64,000 nucleotides of DNA. It comes from Diphasiastrum complanatum. Its lineage: Eukaryota > Streptophyta > Lycopodiopsida > Lycopodiales > Lycopodiaceae. Below are positions 57,386-64,000 of this stretch, piece after piece. The notes below the pieces were generated by a model. The model searched no databases, was not told where the DNA came from, and saw only the letters and a program-made list of their open reading frames with translations. The position numbers and the translations under genes were made by a program. The stretch is from assembly GCA_029204225.1 (NCBI GenBank), contig CM055100.1:1836587-1900586 (forward strand), written 5' to 3'. Positions within the stretch are counted from its first letter, which is position 1. Each line of letters opens with the position of its first letter.

Positions 57386-58207
57386 TGTGAAAATATGCAA
57401 AATTGGACCAAGAATGGATCCTAAAATGATCCACAAGAGTGATTGGATGTTAGATACAATTGATCTATCAATCTACACAAGATTTAGATCAATCTAGATC
57501 AAATTTAGATGAGAAAATCTAACAAGAACAATCATAAATGAAAGGGAATTGTACTTGATGGTTTCACACGTATAAAAACCTGTCAGAGTACGGAATCCAG
57601 TCTGAAATCAAAGTACAATATGATAGGAACCCAAAACTATCAAAAAAAATCAAGACAAATGATGAAATTGACAAGAATTGCCTCCAAAACCAAGATTGGT
57701 GTTTCTTCTTTATTATGGCCAAATGTGGCTCTATATATACAAAAAGTGAGAGCTCATGGTACTGATCATCCCTTTGCTCTCACATGTGTGAGGGTGCTTT
57801 GTCATGTGATGATTCATCATGCAAAATTGACACTTGGACAAAACCTTCTATTTTGAACACTTTTGATCCATTTTTCTTCTATGTGGAGAACTAGGACAAA
57901 TTCTTCTAGAAGTGCAAATTCGACTTCCTCAGCTTATTCCACACGTGTGAGCAAACCTCTACACATGGGTTTTGACACCTAATCTCATGATGTGGCTTCA
58001 TGCAATCTCTAGATTGATGCCATGTGGCATATGGCTAAAAAACATGACTTTGGCCTTTTTAGCCAATAGAACTTGACTTAAACTATATGTACAAGCTATA
58101 TGATTGTACTACATGAAAAGTACATTTATTTCACATGTGGGAACAGGCTCCACACATGTGTAATCATCCTATATACATAGATTTGGCCTTGGCCAAGCAT
58201 AATTTTG
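57386..58207 (-). repeat. 5' LTR of element F, outer end truncated
   Basis: Collinear with 52810-53644, with scattered differences. The palindrome is mutated here (TTTCACACGTATAAAA). It ends in CATAATTTTGCA where the partner continues TTTTGCATTTTTCACA. Confidence 0.85.
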
Positions 58208-58756
58208 CAATCAAGTGTATCTTTGTCGGTTATGATGAGAGGACGAAGGCGTATATGTGTTTTGATCCTATAATGAACAAGACTCACATAAGCAAAGATG
58301 TGATCTTTGATGAGATGCATAGGTATGAAGATGAAGACCATGCAATTGGTGAAAGCATCAAAAGACTTCCCACAATTTTGGAAGAAGAAGATGAAGAAGA
58401 TGCTCCACAAGATGATGCACGTGAAGATGAGAGTCGAAAGGGCGAGTATGAGAAGACACCTCCTATTCAAGAGCCTAGGGGAAGGTACTTGCCAATAGGA
58501 GCAACAAAGGAGAAACCGGTTGGAAGTAAGAGACATCACTTGGACAAGCCTTGGGATACATACTCTCCACATAGTGTATCACCTGAATCTAAGATACCAA
58601 AATGGTATGAAAAGATCATGAAAGATGCAAAGCTAAATCAACCAGGATCTAGCACACAAGGAGAAGTGAGAAGATCAACGTGGGAAAGGAAGTCTCTTGA
58701 TCGTTAGCATGTGAACTATGCCCTAATGAGTGACATTTTGAAGTGTCGAGAGCCAT
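58208..58756 (+). pseudogene. Copia pol fragment H: integrase-RT linker
   Basis: Plus-strand frame with CIFVGYDERTKAYMCFDPIM and THISKDVIFDEMHRYEDED, a strongly acidic stretch (EEEDEEDAPQDD), then RRSTWERKSLDR and a stop. It continues VNYALMSDILKCREP, the usual start of copia RT. The frame begins inside the LTR of element F, so only the part after 58207 belongs here. Both ends are truncated. Confidence 0.75.
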
Positions 58757-59600
58757 ATCAAAAACTAAAGGCCTTGCAGGGAGCTGTAGCACCAATTCCA
58801 AATCTACCAGAATAAAACCAACTGTAGTATCTCCGTCGAGAAAATGCATGGTGCTTAGTTTGCACTCAGAACCATACAACTAACGAGTGTCCTATACCAA
58901 AGCAGAACCTAAAATTGACACAAAGGCTTTGCCATCTGTGCAACACATCATCGCACGAGACGACATTTTGCCCATTTAACCCCCGTATCATACAGCAAAA
59001 GAGGAGTCCTTATTAGACCTCCTATTCTTATCATCAAGGGGCACCCAATGTGGCACCAAGGTATTATCCAATCTGGAAAAGGTGCTAAAGAAATACCGCG
59101 AATATCAAATATCCTTGGACCCAAAAAAGTGCCAATTTTGGGTGACACATGGCCTAATCCTTCACCATATAGTATCCATACATGAGATCGCCATGGACCT
59201 GTCAAAGATAAGCATCATTGTCATCTGCCACCACCCGGAATGATCCACGGAGTCTACAATTTCATGGGTCATGCCAACTATTACAGGATCTTCATTTTAG
59301 ATGTTGCGGAGTTAGCACGGCCAATCTACAAACTCACAATGGAACCACATTGGACTGAGGAAGCCCTACAAGCTTTTCAGAAGCTTAAGATGCATTGGTC
59401 TCAGCACCAATATTATGTCCACCCAATTGGTCCATAGAGTTTCATGTGCATACATATGCATCAAAGTATGTAGTACAATGTCTCGGTGTGGGCTATTTGG
59501 GATAGAAACAAAACTCAATATCATCACACAATTTTATTAATCTCATATAAATTGAGACCCAAAGAGACCAATGAGAGGGTGATGCCTCATTAAAAAGATG
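58757..59600 (+). pseudogene. Ty3/gypsy gag-pol fragment: zinc knuckles, RT 3' part, RNase H start
   Basis: Two zinc knuckles lie close together, CLVCTQNHTTNEC (from 58852, CX2CX3HX4C) and CHLCNTSSHETTFC (CX2CX4HX4C). RT follows: NLEKVLKKYREYQISLDPKK, CQFWVTHGLILHHIVSIH, then, in another frame from 59240, FMGHANYYRIFILDVAELAR and PIYKL, and WTEEALQAFQKLK. The LANYYR-type motif, LARPLYKLT and W.…AF..LK are diagnostic of Ty3/gypsy. The RT centre with YxDD is missing between knuckles and RT end. Stops and frameshifts are present. Confidence 0.85.
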
Positions 59601-59990
59601 CCTAACCTATATTGCTCAAATTCATTTTCAATTTCATACAAGCAATTTTTATCTAAAATTCTAGAGCTTTACATCTTAAAGTATTTCATTATTATTTTGC
59701 TCCTTCAAGGATCATGGGACTATATGGTTATGGTATAAACCTGAATATTAATGGTTACAAGAATATATTCAAAAAAATACAAATAATAGCTTTATTAAGT
59801 CATTTGTTTATGAGGATCATATGTTGATTAAGTTTTTTCAAGATCCTATATGCTAGTCAATTAGTTACAAAGAGATTAGTATTGAGAGGTTCTAAATCTA
59901 TGTAATTTCACTTTATCTTCATTTGTTGAGAGGAGAGTGACATATTAGTGCATTAGAATAGGTCCAAAACAAAGGAATAATCATTTGCAT
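59601..59990. other. No feature seen
   Basis: AT-rich sequence, perhaps eroded gypsy interior. Confidence 0.35.
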
Positions 59991-60085
59991 CATGGCTACA
60001 AACAATGGAATCATGTTGAAATGCAATTATAGGCTCAACTCGACAAACTTTGCAACTTGGAAAATAAGGATGGAATTGCCTAGGT
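59991..60085 (+). pseudogene. Copia gag N-terminal fragment
   Basis: MATNNGIMLKCNYRLNSTNF followed by ATWKIRMEL closely follows the gag start of element A (MASNGGIML…RL…SNYSTWKVRMESL) and then stops. It is a relic of the same broad family. Sequence to about 60.8 kb may be further eroded gag. Confidence 0.7.
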
Positions 60086-61996
60086 AGGCTAGTACTTAAT
60101 CTTATGTCTAGGAGAGGTCATTTGTCGAGTTTCATTAAGATAGAAATCTATCTCCTCAAATCTTGATTTTCTTGAGAGATACAATCAAATTGGACCATAA
60201 TAGATTAAAATGGATTTTGGAGAGCTAAAGGACTGACCACATGGCACCCTCACATGTGTGAAAATAGCTCAAACCATAATGAGCTTCAAATTTATATGTA
60301 TATGCTCTTTTTGGAGCTCATTCCGTACTTAGCAAATCAAAGATTCTTTTAGATTTCTTAAGCACAACATAAGTCTCTATTAAAAGGCTCACAAACTCAT
60401 TTATGCAATTAGAAAGTTTAGACTTGATAGAATGCATGTCAAACTAGAAAAGGATCCAACAATACAAGAGTCTCTACAAGAACAAATTGTGCTTCTAGAT
60501 GCTTTGAATACAACAACTTGCTTTAAACACTTTTTAAATATGCATGGTGAAAATTTGGCAATTTTTTGTTTCTAGACAAGTTTACAAAATTGAAAATATT
60601 CTTGATGTCCAAGAAAATCTCCATAACAAAAAAATGTGGCATCTTTAAACTACTTGTATCTCATCAAGATTTAGATAAAGGATTTTGGTCTAGGAATTTT
60701 TTTCAAGAAATCGCAAATGACAATATGTTCTTCTACTAAAGAACTTTTGAAAACTGCCAAATGGGTTGCAAAAATTAAGAATAAAAAAGGTAAGAATCAA
60801 ATAGGCAAGTGGCTGTAATTTTGAATTATAAAACATATATTTCTTTTTTTGCAATCAATTTCAAATGTTTAAACTAATACTCCTATCTTATTTAAAATAG
60901 TTTTGTTTGTTATTTTTAGTGGATGTTGCTAAGGCATTTCAAGTGCATAGAGATCAATAGACTAGCTTTGATTGAACTCAAGAACAATGGAGTCAAAATT
61001 GTTGGGAAAACAAAGTGTTGAACAATCGGGTTGCTCTGCGGGGATCCGCGTGTTCTTGATTAGGCGACGTTTCCAGTTGGAGCTCAGATGGAGCCGATCT
61101 GTCAGATTAAGGCTACTGCCTCAAGCCGAGATCAATCATCTTCTGAACTACAAATAGATCTTGCTAATTTGACAATGAGTTTACGAAACAGCAGATAATG
61201 TCTAATGACAGCGGAAACATATCTACTAAAAAATTGAACAAGCATCACAACATTCAAAGTTTGCACATTGAGCAGAGAAGATGTAACTCGTCCACATTAT
61301 CAAAAATCGAGTGTATATTAGAAGTTCATTTTTGAGCATTGTCTGTTTTCCAGATCAACGCATCGGTGTGAGCTCACGAATGGAACTAGCTATAAGCAAT
61401 GTCTGGCCGAGAATTGTCTTACTTTCTTAATACACACCTCATTGAGTGTTGCGTTCAAGATTCTCTATATCTGTGTATATCTTTGTCTCTGATTCAATGC
61501 ATATGTCATGCTGGAATAGATTACAAGATTGATTAGCTAAGTTTAAGCTAAGCATCCATTTAAATACGTTTTTGTTAACGTTGCATGGTGGTGGTGGATC
61601 GTGATCGTCCTCACCCTGGCTTGGACATGATTGACAAATAAGCAAGCAAACCCATTCATAACATACAATCATTCAAATTACAAGTCTCAATATGCCCAAA
61701 AATAAATGTAGTTCAAGTCTTCAATTATAGTGGATCACTCTGAATGTGTGGAATGTGATGTGACATGTGTGGAATGCGCATGCTCTATGTAGCCCGTCAT
61801 TGCATGTACACATGCACATTCCACTATAACAAAGTCCACTAGAAAATTATGATAGAAATGCTTAAAAAAGTTTTTGGTTTTGGTTCTAATTTTACATGAC
61901 ATTACCCTTTTGGAGGTGCTCCAAAATAGAAAGAAAATCTCATGACTTGGCAATAGTGATATATAACTCTTGCATGGAAATGGATATATAAATATG

Positions 61997-61999
<3 letters not shown>
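60086..61999. other. Intergenic, no gene recognised
   Basis: AT-rich with a more GC-balanced patch at 61010-61110. A TCACATGTGTGAAA word lies near 60250. TGAATGTGTGGAATG(T/C)GATG-like repeats occur near 61740-61780. No coding family identified. Confidence 0.4.

Positions 62000-62070
<71 letters not shown>
62000..62070. repeat. (GA)n microsatellite
   Basis: About 70 bp of GA directly upstream of the coiled-coil frame. Confidence 0.95.
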
Positions 62071-62073
<3 letters not shown>

Positions 62074-62102
62074 GTTATTGATGGTAGTAGCGAATAAAGC
62101 AA

Positions 62103-62429
62103 ATGCTGCAGGAAGTCCGAATTATCAGAATGAAACAAAAGCACACGCTGCAGGAAGTCCGAGAAATGCATATGGGAATTGAGGGGATTGAGCAGATGCG
62201 GCAGGAAATCCGAGAAATCCAAGAGTTTGTAAGGCAGGAAATCCGAGAAATCCGGCAAGAGTTTGTAAGGCTGCAGGAGCAGCTACAAAGGGTTGAAGCC
62301 ACTTACGATCGATTACTGCCGCCAATAGACAGACCTCGGCGCTGGCAGGCATGCATACAAATACATGATGAGCAAACACTTGACATTGAGCAAAACCGAG
62401 AGCTCAGTGCTATTGGATTTGAGAGGTAG
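62103..62429 (+). CDS. Small coiled-coil protein of unknown function (108 aa)
   Basis: ATG at 62103 opens a charged frame with repeated units: LQEVRIIRM, LQEVREMHMG, MRQEIREIQEFV, RQEIREIRQEFV and RLQEQLQRVE. It then ends in a non-repetitive tail with YDRLLPPIDRPRRWQA and a TAG at 62427. The regular spacing of L/I/V residues with E/R between predicts a coiled coil. The DNA under the repeats is an internal duplication (GCAGGAA(A/G)TCCGAGAAATCC several times). I do not recognise the family. A GA-rich leader just upstream fits a plant 5' UTR, but I see no clear promoter or intron. It may be a real small gene or a fragment of a larger coiled-coil gene. Confidence 0.4.
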   Translation: MLQEVRIIRMKQKHTLQEVREMHMGIEGIEQMRQEIREIQEFVRQEIREIRQEFVRLQEQLQRVEATYDRLLPPIDRPRRWQACIQIHDEQTLDIEQNRELSAIGFER

Positions 62430-64000
62430 TGACAGCACTAGTCGTGATCTGCAATCTTGCACCATATCTTCAACCCAAAATAATTTCAGATTGAAAGCTA
62501 TAGTTTTTATGGATTAATGGCTTCCATATTTTCCGAAAGCTCATGCGCATGCGCTGCATGCACGGAGGAGAGCATGGCTACAAGAGATTGAGTTTTGTGC
62601 TGTTATAAGTTTTAATCATTGACTGGATTAGGAAAGCAATCTGCTTATTGCATTGAGCAGCAGGAACTTTTGAAAGGTTTCGTTAAAAGGAGTTTCTGTT
62701 TCGGATTTTACATCCATGTGAATCTCTATCTGAATGACGATAGCTTATTTCATGGCTTTTTGTACTTGCGGTAATTGGACACTATCGGTATTTTAGTTTT
62801 TATGTGTTTGTTGTAAAGTAATGTTGTTTGTATTTCATTTATGTGGATGGTTAAGACTTAAAAAATTCATGATATGTACAAATACCATCAAATCATAAGT
62901 AGCATCAATATGTACTAGCTAGTATAGCAAGTTGGAGGGCCATTACCACAAATAATCAAGGACCTAAGCATCAAGTGGCAGAGGTCAGAGGTCATGAGCT
63001 GCCCGGGGACTTAATTATGAGTGGTAATGGCCTGACCAATCGACTATTACGTGACAGAATTGTCGAGAACATATTTTCATGCATCTCATAACTTGATTGG
63101 AAATATCACTAGGATGCTACTTTCATGGTGCTCATAGCCATTCACATATTTCTTGTAGTTAATTTCCCAGGTTGATTCTTGTTTCCATGCTTTGCTTTAA
63201 ATATGAAAATTATTGAGGTATGCTAATTGCAACTTGATTTTGCAAACAAATTTTTATAAATGCATTATCCACAAAAAAAAAAAAAAGGCAAGAATCAATA
63301 CCCAAAGGTAATTGAAGCATTAGTCGTTTCAAGGTAAATTAGAATAATAATATTATTGTCACTTGTAATGTGTATTCTATAAAAGCAGTAAACATATATT
63401 GAGCATAACTAAACAAACAAAAAACATAGTATCAACTGGATCAACTTAATTAACAATGACAGCTTTAATGTGCGATGGTAAAAGCCGATGTACTTGCTGG
63501 ATTGTGTTATGCTGTATCAAGAAATGGCAATTTATCATACATTTGACTTGCGATTTAGTTCACAAAGAAAGTTACTATACATGTTCTTATCATTTTCCAT
63601 GCAAATGAAAAATCTATTGCTTTGCATGGATGTCCGTGCTAGATTGTCTGTCCCAATGAAGAGGTCAATAACAACGTTTTCTTGTTTAGGGAAGAGCGTG
63701 AGGAGGAATCTGCAATGGATTCATAGTATTTCCTGATTATCTATCATGACAAATGTTCTACATATAGTATCTTGTGTCTAACTCGCCAAGAATGAAATTC
63801 ATGAAGATTCTATGTACTTGTAAAAATTCATTGACCTCTCAATGGCACCACAACATGCAACACCTTCCAATTTGCTATATGTGGTGGGATTATCTGTGAC
63901 CCAATTGACATTGGGTCTAGGGTTCGTGTACTTGTTGTTGCTCGTCTATCGAACTACGGGCATTGAAATCCCTTTTGATAAAATAGTCTCATCAAAAGAT
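62430..64000. other. No gene recognised to the window end
   Basis: AT-rich DNA with a poly-A run near 63272. Short frames, such as 63488-63736, match nothing I know. Confidence 0.4.

Larger units (their letters stand above)
52810..58207 (-). mobile_element. Non-autonomous copia-derived element F
   Basis: Minus-strand element with a 3' LTR at 52810-53644, a 5' LTR at 57386-58207, a primer site at 57373-57385 and about 3.7 kb of interior. The LTRs are collinear with scattered substitutions, so it is older than A. The right LTR lacks its last ~17 bp at the junction with another copia fragment, so no target duplication can be tested. The interior has only a mutated integrase remnant and an unusual module, plus a long non-coding leader with tandem repeats. 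It must have relied on enzymes from other elements. Confidence 0.85.

Overview
This is a nuclear window from a land plant. The evidence is AT-rich DNA packed with Ty1/copia LTR retrotransposons primed by the initiator-Met tRNA, long (GA)n/(CT)n microsatellites, a gene for a plant-specific secreted peptide (RGF/GOLVEN/CLEL type) and a fragment of a plant GT92 galactan-synthase-like glycosyltransferase. The species cannot be fixed from the sequence. The density of old and young retroelements fits a large genome such as that of a gymnosperm, fern or lycophyte. I see no bacterial genes, CRISPR arrays or rRNA.

Layout: 0-3.1 kb is repetitive: a 237-bp-offset satellite rich in G-box palindromes, a degenerate GACCC-type minisatellite and a 103-bp tandem duplication. 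4.1-5.0 kb holds a GT92 pseudogene. 8.4-11.4 kb is a decayed minus-strand copia element. 12.0-14.4 kb is a decayed reverse transcriptase with Penelope-like (PLE) features, not a copia or gypsy RT. 15.3-15.6 kb is a CACTA-like terminus with (CT)n. 17.1-17.6 kb is the 3' end of an unrecognised gene whose last segment is duplicated in tandem. 20.3-28.1 kb is a mosaic of copia elements. 28.8-40.3 kb is a plus-strand copia element (B) split by a very young, apparently intact minus-strand copia element (A, 30954-37385, 1317-codon gag-pol, target duplication ATTCA, two LTR differences seen).

42.5-43.8 kb is the one convincing host gene: a three-exon RGF/GLV peptide precursor ending in DYSDPTPHPPRSH. 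A tRNA-derived retroposon with a 15-bp target duplication (44.8 kb), a GC-rich palindromic island (47.0-47.7 kb) and a 488-bp foldback element (48.3 kb) follow. 51.0-60.1 kb is again retroelement mosaic: a gypsy LTR with tRNA-Asp-type primer site, a second copia lineage, a non-autonomous copia element (F) with an unusual coding module, a copia/gypsy chimera and a gag fragment. A short coiled-coil ORF lies at 62.1 kb.

Apart from the peptide gene the genes do not form a pathway; the window mainly records retrotransposition. Three observations stand out. The palindrome TCACACGTGTGA recurs in the LTRs of unrelated copia families. Elements A and F both carry ~175-bp tandem repeats in their 5' leaders. 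The elements at 21-22 kb and 53.6-55.2 kb share a coding module in place of reverse transcriptase.
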